Below, in pieces: positions 1 through 7,907 of a DNA stretch of 16,729 bases. A program made the position numbers and the translations under genes. The number at the start of each line of letters is the position of its first letter. The stretch's first letter is position 1. The stretch covers positions 1 through 16,729 of the forward strand of contig JAKDLE010000005.1 of NCBI GenBank assembly GCA_030453005.1. Direction: 5' to 3'. Source of the DNA: Pseudonocardia sp. (GTDB taxonomy: Bacteria > Actinomycetota > Actinomycetes > Mycobacteriales > Pseudonocardiaceae). The notes under the pieces are model-generated. The model worked only from the letters and a program-made list of their open reading frames with translations. It searched no databases and was not told where the DNA came from.

Positions 1-73
1 TGCCCAGCCCGAAGCCGGCGGCGCCGCCGACGGCCGCGGGCACCGCGACCAGCAGGAGGCTGGAATCGGCCAC
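1..73 (-). CDS. Start of a membrane protein gene, cut by the window edge
   Basis: Only the first 24 codons are visible. A GTG at 73-71 starts two bases after the TGA (78-76) of the acyltransferase gene, so the two are probably co-transcribed and translationally coupled. The visible peptide is VADSSLLLVAVPAAVGG followed by AAGFGLG, which reads as an N-terminal membrane helix or signal anchor. The family cannot be named from so little. It could also be a spurious reading of GC-rich DNA, but the tight spacing to the upstream stop and the clean hydrophobic stretch favour a real gene. Confidence 0.4.
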   Translation of the reverse strand, partial: MADSSLLLVAVPAAVGGAAGFGLG

Positions 74-75
74 GG

Positions 76-1467
76 TCAGCCGGTCCCGTCGGTCGGGGCG
101 GCGGCGAGGTCGTCGAGGGCGAGAGCGAGGCAGTCGGCGAGCTCGTCCGCGTCGGGTATCACCGCCGCGTCGGCGGTCACCCCGACCCCGATCGTGTCGG
201 CCCAGCTGATCAGGCCGATGCCGAGCGCGACGGTGCCCAGCGACAGCACGGGGAACACCGTCGTCACCGGCAGCCCCGCCACCCGGTGCGGGCGCCGCGA
301 CCCCGGCATGACCGAGACGTTGAGGTTGAAGAACCGCCTGCCCGCGATCACCCGGACGACGCGGGCGTGCAGCCGCGCGGGCAGCAGCCCCTGGGCCGCC
401 ATCACCAGGTCGGTCGCGGCCGGCTGTCCCCGCGGTGCCAGCTCGGCCAGGCCGGCGGCCACCGCCGCCAGCCGCCGGGCGGGCGGCATCGGGCCGACCG
501 GCAGGTCCAGCGACATCCCCGCGGTCCAGTTCCCGCCGTCACCGCCGCTGCGGGCGGGCCGCGTGGAGCGCGGCACCATCGCCCGCAGCCGCTCGCCGGG
601 CACGGTGCCGTCCCTGCCCTCCAGGTACTGGTGCAGGCCGCCCGCGACCACCGCGAGCAGCAGCGCCGTGCTGCTCACGCCACGCTCCCGCGCCACCGCT
701 CGAACCTTGGCCGCGGGCAGCGCGGCGGTCGCGTACCGCCGGGCAGGCGTCGCGGCGCCCGGCAGGCCCGCGGGCGGCGGCCGGATCGCGCTCGCCAGGC
801 TGACCAGCCCGCGCAACGCGAGAGCCGCGCGCCCGACGCGGCGGAGCCGGGCGCGGGCTGCGGGTCGCCTCCGGGCGGCAGGCCGCCGGACCGCCCGCGG
901 AGCCGGCGCGGGTGCCGCGTCGGTGAGCAGCCGGATCAGCGCGTCGGTCAGCGCCACCCCGTCGCCGAGCGCGTGGTGCACGGTGACCAGGACGGCGGTG
1001 CGGCCGATGTCGGCATCGCGCAGGAGCTGCATCCGCCAGGGCGGCCCGTCGACGGGCGGCGCGGCGTCGAAGAACTCGTCGAGCGCGCTGCGCCACGTGC
1101 CCTCCCGACCCCGGCCGACGCTGCGGACTCCCAGCCTCCCCCGGCCGGCCACATCGTCGACGTGCACCCAGCGCGGCCACCGGCCCGACCGCAGCTCCAG
1201 CCGCCTACTCAGCATGGGCAACGCGGGCGCGCGCGCGGAGATGCGCTGCGCGAGGTGCTCCCCGAGCTCGGCGAGCGGTACCGTCCCGGCCTGCTCCGCC
1301 AGCATCAGGATCGCGCCGAGGCGGGGCGGCGGGCCCGTGCCCGCCGCGTGCACGAAGAACGCGTCCGGCGCGCGCAGCGGGACGCCGGCGGCGGCGCGGC
1401 CCCGACGCCCCCACCACGTCCGACCGCGGCCGTCCGCGATCCACCCGCTCTCCGACCTGGCCTGCAC
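76..1467 (-). CDS. WS/DGAT-type acyltransferase (wax ester synthase/diacylglycerol acyltransferase-like)
   Basis: Enzymes of this family transfer acyl chains from acyl-CoA to diacylglycerol or long-chain alcohols, making storage triacylglycerol or wax esters at the inner membrane. The catalytic HHxxxDG motif is present as HHALGDG at about residues 164-170. The N-terminal block DAFFVHAAG corresponds to the usual DASFL segment, and near the C-terminus NLNVSVMPG takes the place of the common NxxxSNVPGP motif, followed by a PDADEL segment as in the family. The GTG at 1467 gives 463 residues, close to the family's usual 450-480. The open frame extends upstream to 1893, but that part is Arg/Gly-rich, unlike the family, and overlaps the divergent transporter gene. 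The start is uncertain within about 30 codons. The substrate is unknown; the SNVPGP deviation hints at a divergent paralogue. Confidence 0.82.
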   Translation of the reverse strand: MQARSESGWIADGRGRTWWGRRGRAAAGVPLRAPDAFFVHAAGTGPPPRLGAILMLAEQAGTVPLAELGEHLAQRISARAPALPMLSRRLELRSGRWPRWVHVDDVAGRGRLGVRSVGRGREGTWRSALDEFFDAAPPVDGPPWRMQLLRDADIGRTAVLVTVHHALGDGVALTDALIRLLTDAAPAPAPRAVRRPAARRRPAARARLRRVGRAALALRGLVSLASAIRPPPAGLPGAATPARRYATAALPAAKVRAVARERGVSSTALLLAVVAGGLHQYLEGRDGTVPGERLRAMVPRSTRPARSGGDGGNWTAGMSLDLPVGPMPPARRLAAVAAGLAELAPRGQPAATDLVMAAQGLLPARLHARVVRVIAGRRFFNLNVSVMPGSRRPHRVAGLPVTTVFPVLSLGTVALGIGLISWADTIGVGVTADAAVIPDADELADCLALALDDLAAAPTDGTG

Positions 1468-1611
1468 AAGTGCCGAACCTACCGATCCCGGGCGTCCTCG
1501 CCACACCCGACACGCGCGCCGCCGGTTTCGGCGGGCCCGGCGGCGGCAACCCGGGCTGTGCCTCGTCCGATCGGGCGGGCCCCGGCCGACCGGCAACGAG
1601 ACTGGAATCCG

Positions 1612-2496
1612 ATGGTCTACGTCCTCACGCTCGTCGCGGCGCTCATCGTGGCCGTCGGTGAGGTCATCCAGCAGCGCTGGGCCGCGCAGGCTCCCCCCGA
1701 GTACAACCTGTCGCCGAAGCTGCTGCTGTGGCTGGTGCGCCGCCCGCGCTGGCTGGGGGGCGTGGGCTGCTCCTTCGGCGGGAACGTGGTCTTCGCGGCG
1801 GCCCTGAGCACCGGCAGCGTGATCCTCGTCGAGGCGGTGTTCGTCGTCCGGCTGATCTTCGTGCTGATCATCGCCGCCGTGTGGAACCGGCACCCGGTCC
1901 CGCTCCGCGAGATGCTGGGCGGTCTCGCGATCACCGGCGGGCTGGTGGCGTTCCTGCTCGCGGCGCAGCCGAGCGAGAGCGCCGCCCAGAACGTGCCTGC
2001 GCTGCGCTGGGCGGTCGGCGGCGGCGCCGCGGTCGCGATCGCCGCGGTCCTCGCGGTGGTCGCCGCCAGGTCCGGCCCGAACCGTAAGGCGACCCTGCTG
2101 GGGACCGGGGCGGGCACGCTGTACGGGCTGCAGGCCTCCCTCACCCAGAGCGCGGTGCTCATCCTCTCCGGGGCAGGCGCCTTGGCGCTGCTGACGACCT
2201 GGAACGGCTACGCCGTCGCGACGGTGGCCCTGCTGGGCATGCTGCTGATCCAGAGCGCGTTCGAGGCGGCCCCGATCGAGGCGTCCTACCCCGCGGTGGT
2301 GACCGCCCAGCTGGTGGGCGCGATCGTGATCGGGGTGACCGTCCTCGGCGGCGAGGTCCGGCTCGACCCGGCGAGCCTGGCGGTGCTCCTCGCCGCGCTG
2401 CTGCTGATGATCCTCGGGGTCTTCCTCGTCGCCCGCTCGCCGCTGGTGACCGGGCAGGCCACGCGGTACCAGAAGCCCGAGGAGAGCACTCGTTGA
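1612..2496 (+). CDS. DMT-superfamily (EamA/NIPA-like) membrane transporter, first of a pair
   Basis: This 294-residue protein is almost entirely hydrophobic, with about nine to ten predicted helices (for example near residues 2-18, 45-65, 70-90, 100-118, 132-152, 225-245 and 253-274). The N-terminal helix ends in GEVIQQRWA, the QQR signature also found in the next gene, and an internal repeat arrangement typical of drug/metabolite transporters is apparent. The ATG at 1612 is chosen because the peptide becomes hydrophobic immediately there; the open frame upstream is low-complexity Arg/Pro sequence antisense to the acyltransferase gene. Its TGA overlaps the TTG start of the second transporter, so the two are an operon and may form a heterodimer. 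The substrate cannot be inferred; NIPA-like Mg2+ transport or small-molecule export are both possible. Confidence 0.8.
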   Translation: MVYVLTLVAALIVAVGEVIQQRWAAQAPPEYNLSPKLLLWLVRRPRWLGGVGCSFGGNVVFAAALSTGSVILVEAVFVVRLIFVLIIAAVWNRHPVPLREMLGGLAITGGLVAFLLAAQPSESAAQNVPALRWAVGGGAAVAIAAVLAVVAARSGPNRKATLLGTGAGTLYGLQASLTQSAVLILSGAGALALLTTWNGYAVATVALLGMLLIQSAFEAAPIEASYPAVVTAQLVGAIVIGVTVLGGEVRLDPASLAVLLAALLLMILGVFLVARSPLVTGQATRYQKPEESTR

Positions 2497-3413
2497 ACAC
2501 GCTCATCGCCGCCGCCGCGGCCGTCGTCGCCGGGCTGTTCCTGGCGGTCGCGGGCACCCTTCAGCAACGCGCGGCGAGCAGGCGCCCGGAGGGCGGCACC
2601 GGGTTCGCGCTGGTGGGCCACCTGGTGCGCGACCGCATGTGGGTGCTGGGCATCGCCGCCGCAGGCGCCTCCTACGGCCTGCAGGCGGTCGCGCTGTCGT
2701 TCGGCACGCTCACCCTCGTTCAGCCGTTGATCGTCTCCGAGCTGCTGTTCGCGGTGCCGGTGTCGGTCCGGCTCCGCGGGCTGAGGCTGCGGTGGCGGGA
2801 CTGGGGGGCGGTCGGCCTCGTCGTGGCCGGCCTGCCGGTCGGCATCGTGGCGGCCAGCCCGAGCGGCGGCGACCCGGTGCAGCCGTTCGGCGCCTGGCTG
2901 CCCGTCCTGATCGGGGTCGCCGTGCTCGGCGGTGGCGGCTGGCTCCTCACGCGTCGCCTGCAGGGCCCGGCCAGGGCGTCCGCCTTCGCCGCGGCAGGCG
3001 CCGTCGTCATGGGCACCCAGACGGCGCTGTACGCCGCGACGATCGCGCACGTCCGGCAGGGCTTCTGGCAGACGTTCACGCACTGGGAGACCTACGTGCT
3101 CATCGTGGTCAGCGTGGCCGGGGCGCTGATGATCCAGAAGGCGTTCCAGTCGGGCCCGCTGGCCGCCAGCGCACCGGTGATCGACTCCCTCCTCCCGCTG
3201 GTGGCCATCGCGATCGGCGTCGGCCTGTTCGGCGAGCAGGTCCGCACCACCGTGCTCGGCTTCACCGGTGCGGCGGTCGGGCTGGCCCTGCTGATCGGCG
3301 GCATCGTCGCGCTGGACACCTCCCCGGTCGTGCGCAAGGAGCAGCGCATCGAGCGCGAGGAGCAGGACGAGACGGCCGAGGAGGAAGAGGAGACGGCCGG
3401 ACCGGCCGTCTGA
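2493..3413 (+). CDS. DMT-superfamily membrane transporter, second of the pair
   Basis: This 306-residue protein has about nine to ten hydrophobic helices, beginning with residues 3-21 and a short QQR-containing loop (AGTLQQRAASRR). Its C-terminal tail from about residue 281 is cytosolic and strongly charged, ending in a run of acidic residues (EEQDETAEEEEE). The TTG start at 2493 lies inside the stop of the previous gene (TTGA overlap), with a purine-rich GGAGAG at 2481-2486 as ribosome binding site. This indicates translational coupling and fixed stoichiometry with the first DMT protein. The two resemble each other in layout (QQR near the N-terminus, an IQKAF or IQSAF motif in the seventh or eighth helix), consistent with an old tandem duplication. 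No substrate can be assigned. Confidence 0.82.
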   Translation: MNTLIAAAAAVVAGLFLAVAGTLQQRAASRRPEGGTGFALVGHLVRDRMWVLGIAAAGASYGLQAVALSFGTLTLVQPLIVSELLFAVPVSVRLRGLRLRWRDWGAVGLVVAGLPVGIVAASPSGGDPVQPFGAWLPVLIGVAVLGGGGWLLTRRLQGPARASAFAAAGAVVMGTQTALYAATIAHVRQGFWQTFTHWETYVLIVVSVAGALMIQKAFQSGPLAASAPVIDSLLPLVAIAIGVGLFGEQVRTTVLGFTGAAVGLALLIGGIVALDTSPVVRKEQRIEREEQDETAEEEEETAGPAV

Positions 3414-3478
3414 CAAGAACCGAGCACCGACACACCCCTGCTGACCAATCGGGCGGTGGCGCAGTTCGCACCGACCGT

Positions 3479-3494
3479 CCGTGGCGGGCCACGG
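3479..3494 (+). terminator. Weak GC hairpin after the transporter pair
   Basis: CCGTGG (3479-3484) and CCACGG (3489-3494) form a 6-bp stem around a four-base loop, 66 bases after the second transporter stop. There is no T-run. It may be an intrinsic terminator of the actinobacterial, T-less kind, but the stem is short. Confidence 0.25.
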
Positions 3495-3498
3495 CCGG

Positions 3499-3524
3499 CA
3501 CGTCACGACCTGCGCCATGACGTG
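3499..3524. promoter_or_regulatory. Inverted repeat upstream of dxs, possible operator
   Basis: CACGTCA (3499-3505) and TGACGTG (3518-3524) are a perfect 7-bp inverted repeat with a 12-base spacer, about 80 bases before the dxs start. The size and spacing suit a dimeric regulator, but no family is recognised and no clear -35/-10 pair accompanies it. A repeat of this length can occur by chance. Confidence 0.25.
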
Positions 3525-3605
3525 TAGCCACCCTCCGTTGCGGGGATGTAGTTCCGAATGCCGCATCTACGGGACGGCGTCGAGCGGAGGAAGGACGGTG
3601 GCATC

Positions 3606-5489
3606 ATGCGGACCGCGTGCACCCCGGAGGACCTCCGGAAACTCGGTCCCGAGGAGCTTGCCCGGCTGGCCACGGAGATCCGATCGTTCCTGGTCGAGAA
3701 CGTCGCGCGCACCGGCGGGCACCTCGGCCCGAACCTGGGGGTGGTCGAGCTCACCCTGGCCGTCCACCGGGTCTTCGACTCGCCCCACGAGCCCGTGGTC
3801 TTCGACACCGGCCATCAGGCGTACGTGCACAAGATCGTCACCGGTCGGGCGGCCTGCTTCGACGGCCTGCGCAGGCCCGGCGGGATCTCCGGGTACCCCT
3901 GTCGCGTCGAGAGCGAGCACGACTGGGTCGAGTCGAGCCACGCCTCGGCCGCACTGTCCTATGCGGACGGGCTGGCGAAGGCGTACGAGCTGTCCGGCGA
4001 CCCGCGGCCCGTCGTGGCCGTCGTCGGCGACGGCGCCCTCACCGGCGGGATGTGCTGGGAGGCGCTGAACAACATCGGCGCCGGGAACCGGCCGCTGGTC
4101 GTCGTCGTGAACGACAACGGCCGGTCCTACGCGCCCACCGTGGGCGGCCTCGCGGAGCACCTCGCGGCGCTGCGCGGCGGCTCGGGGGCGCACGGCGAGC
4201 AGAGGTCGGTGTTCGAGGAGCTGGGGCTGGACTACCTCGGCCCGGTGGACGGCCACGACGTCGCTGCGCTCGAGATCGCGCTGCGCAAGGCCAGGGCGAC
4301 CGGCGCGCCCGCCGTCGTACACGCCGTCACGCAGAAGGGCCGCGGGTACGCACCCGCGGAGGCGGCGACCGCCGAGCTGATGCACCAGGTCAAGCCGATG
4401 GACCCGCAGACGGCCGAGCCGCTGGTCCCGGCGGCGTCCAGCTGGACCCACGTGTTCGCCGAGGAGCTGGTGCGCCAGGGCGAGCGGCGCCCGGACGTCG
4501 TCGCGATCACGGCGGCGATGCCGGGCCCCACCATGCTCGACCGGTTCGCCGCGGCGTTCCCGATGCGGTGCTTCGACGTCGGTATCGCGGAGCAGCACGC
4601 GGTGACTTCGGCGGCAGGGCTCGCCATGGGCGGGATGCACCCGGTCGTCGCGGTCTACTCCACGTTCCTCAACCGCGCGTTCGACCAGGTCGTGATGGAC
4701 GTCGGCCTGCACCGGCTGCCGGTCACCCTGGTGCTGGACCGCGCAGGCATCACCGGGGACGACGGCGCCAGCCACAACGGCGTCTGGGACCTGTCGGTGC
4801 TCGGCGCGGTGCCGGGCCTGCGAATCGCCGCGCCGCGTGACGGCGAGTCGCTGCGCGAGGAGTTCGCGGAGGCGCTCGCGGTCGACGACGGTCCCACCTG
4901 CGTCCGGTTCGCCAAGGGAGCCGTCCCGGAGCGGGTGCCCGCGCTCGTGCGGACCGGCGGCGTCGCCGTGCTGCGCAGGCCCGGGCCCGCCGAGACCGCC
5001 GACGTGCTGCTCGTCGGGGTGGGCGCGCTCGCCGGGCCCGCCGTCGAGGCAGGCGACCGCCTCGCGCGCGAGGGCATCGGGGTCACCGTCGTGGACCCGC
5101 GGTGGGTTGCGCCGGTGCCCGCGGTGCTGGCCGAGCTGGCGGCCGCGCACCGCCTCGTCGTCACCGTCGAGGACGGCGGACGGCACGGCGGGTTCGGTTG
5201 GTCGCTCGCCGCGGCGCTGCGTGATGCGGACGTGGCGACACCCCTGCGGGACCTCGGCGTTCCCCGCCGCTACCTGCACCACGCGCCGCGCCCGGAACTG
5301 CTCGCCGAGCTGGGGTTGACGGCACCGGAGGTCGCCCGGCAGGTGGCGGCCTGGTTCGCGCGCCTACCCGGGGTGCAGCCCGCGCGCAACGGCTCAGGCG
5401 GCGGGGCCGAGGTCCACCGGGCGGGCCGTCAGCCCGCGGATCAGCACGCGGCGCCGGTACCGGAGCTCGTCCGGGTCCACGGCGAGTGA
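3606..5489 (+). CDS. dxs: 1-deoxy-D-xylulose-5-phosphate synthase
   Basis: DXS condenses pyruvate with glyceraldehyde 3-phosphate to DXP, using thiamine diphosphate and Mg2+; it is the first step of the MEP isoprenoid pathway in the cytosol. Hallmarks in order: [15 protein letters not shown] and [11 protein letters not shown] near the N-terminus, [17 protein letters not shown], the ThDP motif [16 protein letters not shown], then [15 protein letters not shown] with the catalytic Glu, and [15 protein letters not shown]. The ATG at 3606 follows a purine-rich AGGAAGG at 3590-3596; an upstream in-frame start at 3558 lacks family sequence. At 627 residues it is near family length, but two features are odd: the linker between LAALR and [10 protein letters not shown] is only about 12-15 residues, and the last 31 residues are encoded antisense to a decayed P450 C-terminus. 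No other MEP gene is nearby. Confidence 0.93.
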   Translation: MRTACTPEDLRKLGPEELARLATEIRSFLVENVARTGGHLGPNLGVVELTLAVHRVFDSPHEPVVFDTGHQAYVHKIVTGRAACFDGLRRPGGISGYPCRVESEHDWVESSHASAALSYADGLAKAYELSGDPRPVVAVVGDGALTGGMCWEALNNIGAGNRPLVVVVNDNGRSYAPTVGGLAEHLAALRGGSGAHGEQRSVFEELGLDYLGPVDGHDVAALEIALRKARATGAPAVVHAVTQKGRGYAPAEAATAELMHQVKPMDPQTAEPLVPAASSWTHVFAEELVRQGERRPDVVAITAAMPGPTMLDRFAAAFPMRCFDVGIAEQHAVTSAAGLAMGGMHPVVAVYSTFLNRAFDQVVMDVGLHRLPVTLVLDRAGITGDDGASHNGVWDLSVLGAVPGLRIAAPRDGESLREEFAEALAVDDGPTCVRFAKGAVPERVPALVRTGGVAVLRRPGPAETADVLLVGVGALAGPAVEAGDRLAREGIGVTVVDPRWVAPVPAVLAELAAAHRLVVTVEDGGRHGGFGWSLAAALRDADVATPLRDLGVPRRYLHHAPRPELLAELGLTAPEVARQVAAWFARLPGVQPARNGSGGGAEVHRAGRQPADQHAAPVPELVRVHGE

Positions 5490-5638
5490 CAGCCGGAGCG
5501 CCGGGCGGCCTGCGCACCGATCGCCACCTCGCCAGCATCGCCATGCCGACGAGCTCGGGCCGCGAGAGCTTGTCCCCCGTCCTCGGCGACCTCGACGAGC
5601 GCGTGCGCTGCAGGCCGCTGCTCCCGGTGCTGCTGTCG
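5394..5638 (-). pseudogene. Cytochrome P450 remnant (I-helix start joined to the C-terminal end)
   Basis: Reading minus from 5638, one frame gives HALVEVAEDG. After a run of five Gs (5574-5578) a second frame gives DKLSRPELVGMAMLA. A third frame then gives [15 protein letters not shown], followed by [20 protein letters not shown] and a TGA at 5396-5394. The first two pieces match the P450 segment leading into the I-helix (xxAEDGDxLSxxELVxMAxLL). The last piece matches the P450 C-terminus (LxLAVxPxELRWRxxxLxRGLxxLPVxLG). The oxygen-binding AGHETT, ExxR and heme-Cys blocks are missing, so at least 100 residues are deleted, and the G-run looks like a one-base insertion. The remnant starts directly after the exchanger stop, and its end is antisense to the dxs 3' end. 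No function is expected. The family call rests on recognition of these segments. Confidence 0.68.
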
Positions 5639-6676
5639 TCACACCGCCAGCACGAGGATGATGGAGGCGTAGATCCCCAACAGGAGCACGCCCTCGAACC
5701 CGACCTTCGCCACGCCGCGCGCCTGCCGGACCAGCAGACCGCCCACCACGACCACGGTCATCAACACGCTCGCCGCCGTCAGGAACAGCGCGTCTGCGCT
5801 GGCGGCGTGGTAAAGGGACCCGTCCCGGTAGAACACGTCGCCGACCACGACGTTCAGCGCGTCGAGACAGTTTCCTCCGAGGATCGCGGCGATGGCCAGG
5901 GTGAGCGCCCCCCGTCGCACCGCGGCGATCGCCGCGACGGTCTCCGGCAGCGCGTTGACCACCCCGAGCAGCACTGCGCCGACGAAGCCCGCGGCCAGCC
6001 CCGTCGCCGCGACGATGCCGTCCGCGGCCCGGGCCAGCGCGAACCCGCCGACCGCGACGATGCCACCGACGACCAGGAACTCCCCCCAGACCGACCAGGT
6101 GGTCCGGGTGTCGTCGGTCTCCTCGTCCGGCTCGTCCTGGCGGGTCCCTCCGGTCTGCACCGCCTGCCACATCGGGTCCTCGTTGCTGCTGCGGATCAGC
6201 ATCACCCCGCCGACGTAGGCCGCGACGACGACCAGCGACACCGGATGGATGGCGGCCACCGTGACCGGCGGGAGAAGATTGGCCAGCACCACGAGAGTGA
6301 GCATGGCCATCAGCAGGCACCCGAACAGGATGTTCGACAGGGACGCCGCGGCGTGCTCGAGGTTGCCGCGGCTGTAGAACATGTCCGCCACCGCGATGGC
6401 CACGGTCTGGGCGGCGATGCCGCCCACGGCGTTGCTGTAGGCGAGTTCCGGATTGCCGGTCGCCGCCGAGACTGCGGTGATCACGATCCCGGACAGCGAG
6501 GTGGCGGCGCCGAAGAAGACCGCTCCGAACACCGCCTCGCCCCAGCCGGTGCGGTCCGCGAGGGTGTCGCCCAGGCCCGCCATGCGGGTCGCGCCGACCA
6601 CGGTGATCGCCGCAGCGACCGCGAACACGACGACGCTGGGCCAGAGCGCCCACGTACTCAGCAGGAGGTCGATCAC
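5639..6676 (-). CDS. CaCA-type sodium/calcium (cation) exchanger family protein
   Basis: This 345-residue integral membrane protein has two alpha-repeat halves of about five helices each, separated by an acidic cytosolic loop (about residues 162-195, rich in D and E). The second repeat holds the family signature NALPETVAAI with Glu at about 245, followed by GGNCLDAL. The first repeat reads FFGAATSLSGIVIT and then SNAVGGIAAQT; the Pro-Glu pair expected in a cation-binding alpha-repeat is Ser-Gly (62-63). The GTG start at 6676 puts the first helix at residues 9-28, with an AAGG-containing stretch upstream. It lies 76 bases downstream of the MR/MLE-like gene on the same strand and may share its transcript. 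It probably exchanges Na+ or H+ for Ca2+ or another cation; the ion is not predictable from the sequence. Confidence 0.83.
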   Translation of the reverse strand: MIDLLLSTWALWPSVVVFAVAAAITVVGATRMAGLGDTLADRTGWGEAVFGAVFFGAATSLSGIVITAVSAATGNPELAYSNAVGGIAAQTVAIAVADMFYSRGNLEHAAASLSNILFGCLLMAMLTLVVLANLLPPVTVAAIHPVSLVVVAAYVGGVMLIRSSNEDPMWQAVQTGGTRQDEPDEETDDTRTTWSVWGEFLVVGGIVAVGGFALARAADGIVAATGLAAGFVGAVLLGVVNALPETVAAIAAVRRGALTLAIAAILGGNCLDALNVVVGDVFYRDGSLYHAASADALFLTAASVLMTVVVVGGLLVRQARGVAKVGFEGVLLLGIYASIILVLAV

Positions 6677-6752
6677 GCCCGAACCTTGCCACTGCTGCCC
6701 GGCGGAAAGCCTATGCGTTCATCGCTGTCTATCGGGGTTCTGCCTGGTGGAC

Positions 6753-7856
6753 TCAGGCGACCCGGTACGGCTCCAGGTCCGCCGTCCTGGGCTCGAGCCC
6801 CAGCCCAGGCCTCCCCCGGTCCGGCCGCAGCACGCCGTCGGAGTCCGGGGAGAGCACCCCGTCGAAGGCCATGCCCTCGATGCGGACGTGGTCGTGGAAG
6901 TACTCGAGGTGACGCAGATGCCAGACCGCGGTGCCGACCTGTGCCGACACCTGGGGCGCGCAGTGCAGCGAGAGGTCCATGCTGCGCGCGTCGCAGAGCG
7001 CGGCCACCCGCAGCAGCGCGCTGATCCCGCCGCAGCGGGTCACGTCGGCCTGTAGGCAGTCCACCGCCCCGGCGTCGAGCATGTGGTGGAAGTAGGTCAG
7101 GTCGTAGCCGTACTCCCCCGCGGCGATGTCCACACCGGCGGGTCCCCGGTCGCGCAGCAGGCGCAGCCCGGTCAGGTCGTCGGAGCTGACCGGCTCCTCC
7201 ATCCAGCGCACGTCGAACTCGGCGAAGCGCTCCGCCCAGAGCAGGGCCTGCTTGCGGGAGTAGGCGCCGTTGGCGTCGACGAACAGCTGCGTCTCCCCGA
7301 TCGCGTCGCGCGCCGCCCGCAGCCTGCCGGGGTCCTCGTCGGGGTGGCGGCCGACCTTCATCTTGACCCGGGGGATCCCCGCCTCGGCCCAGCCCGCGAG
7401 CTGCCGCGCCAGCGTCGCGTCGTCGTAGGAGGTGAACCCTCCGCTGCCGTAGATCGGGGTGCCGTCGTGCACGGCGCCCACCGCCACGGTCAGGGGCACG
7501 TCGAGCAGCCGGGCGTGCAGGTCCCACAGCGCGATGTCGACGGCGGAGATCGCCTCGGCGACCAGGCCGGGTTTGCCCAGGTTGCGCACGGCGTGCAGCA
7601 TCGCCGCCCACGACGCGGCCGGCGTCGTGGCCTCCCGGCCCTGCACCACCCCCGCGAGCTTGCCCCGGACCACCTGCGCCGCGGCGGGGCCTGCGTAGGT
7701 GTATCCGATGCCGACGTGGCCACCGCCGCGCGCGGTGACGAGGATTAACGTCGTCGAGTCCCAGGACAGGGTGCCGTCGGACTCGGGGGCGTCGGTCGGG
7801 ATGACGTAGGCCGCCGCGTCGACGTGGTCGACGGTGGGCGCGGAGGGGTCGGTCAC
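6753..7856 (-). CDS. Enolase-superfamily protein (mandelate racemase/muconate lactonizing enzyme-like)
   Basis: Members abstract a proton alpha to a carboxylate, with Mg2+ stabilising the enolate; many dehydrate or epimerise sugar acids. The 367-residue protein has the N-terminal capping domain (about 10-130) and the barrel (about 135-350). Visible residues are the KxK motif (K165, K167), metal ligands in DANGAY (D194), EEPV (E220/E221) and GEYGYD (E248), and an Asp-His dyad (D271 in ADVTRCGG, H298 in SLHCAPQ). This arrangement is that of the mandelate racemase subgroup. The GTG at 7856 is preferred over the upstream start at 7955 because the extension is basic, not family-like, and crosses the divergent promoter region. 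The substrate is unknown. It is divergent from the ThDP enzyme gene and lies upstream of the exchanger. Confidence 0.88.
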   Translation of the reverse strand: MTDPSAPTVDHVDAAAYVIPTDAPESDGTLSWDSTTLILVTARGGGHVGIGYTYAGPAAAQVVRGKLAGVVQGREATTPAASWAAMLHAVRNLGKPGLVAEAISAVDIALWDLHARLLDVPLTVAVGAVHDGTPIYGSGGFTSYDDATLARQLAGWAEAGIPRVKMKVGRHPDEDPGRLRAARDAIGETQLFVDANGAYSRKQALLWAERFAEFDVRWMEEPVSSDDLTGLRLLRDRGPAGVDIAAGEYGYDLTYFHHMLDAGAVDCLQADVTRCGGISALLRVAALCDARSMDLSLHCAPQVSAQVGTAVWHLRHLEYFHDHVRIEGMAFDGVLSPDSDGVLRPDRGRPGLGLEPRTADLEPYRVA

Positions 7857-7907
7857 GGTGCGGAGGTACCCGCAACGGTGGCGGGTAATCGACAAAGCTC
7901 TGGGATT

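Noticed and set aside
286..1611. Upstream extension of the first DMT frame
   Set aside because: It is a low-complexity reading antisense to the WS/DGAT gene. Membrane helices start at the ATG at 1612.
5397..6692. Long minus frame overlapping the exchanger
   Set aside because: Only its last part (P450 C-terminus) has protein character. Across the exchanger it is a shadow in another frame.
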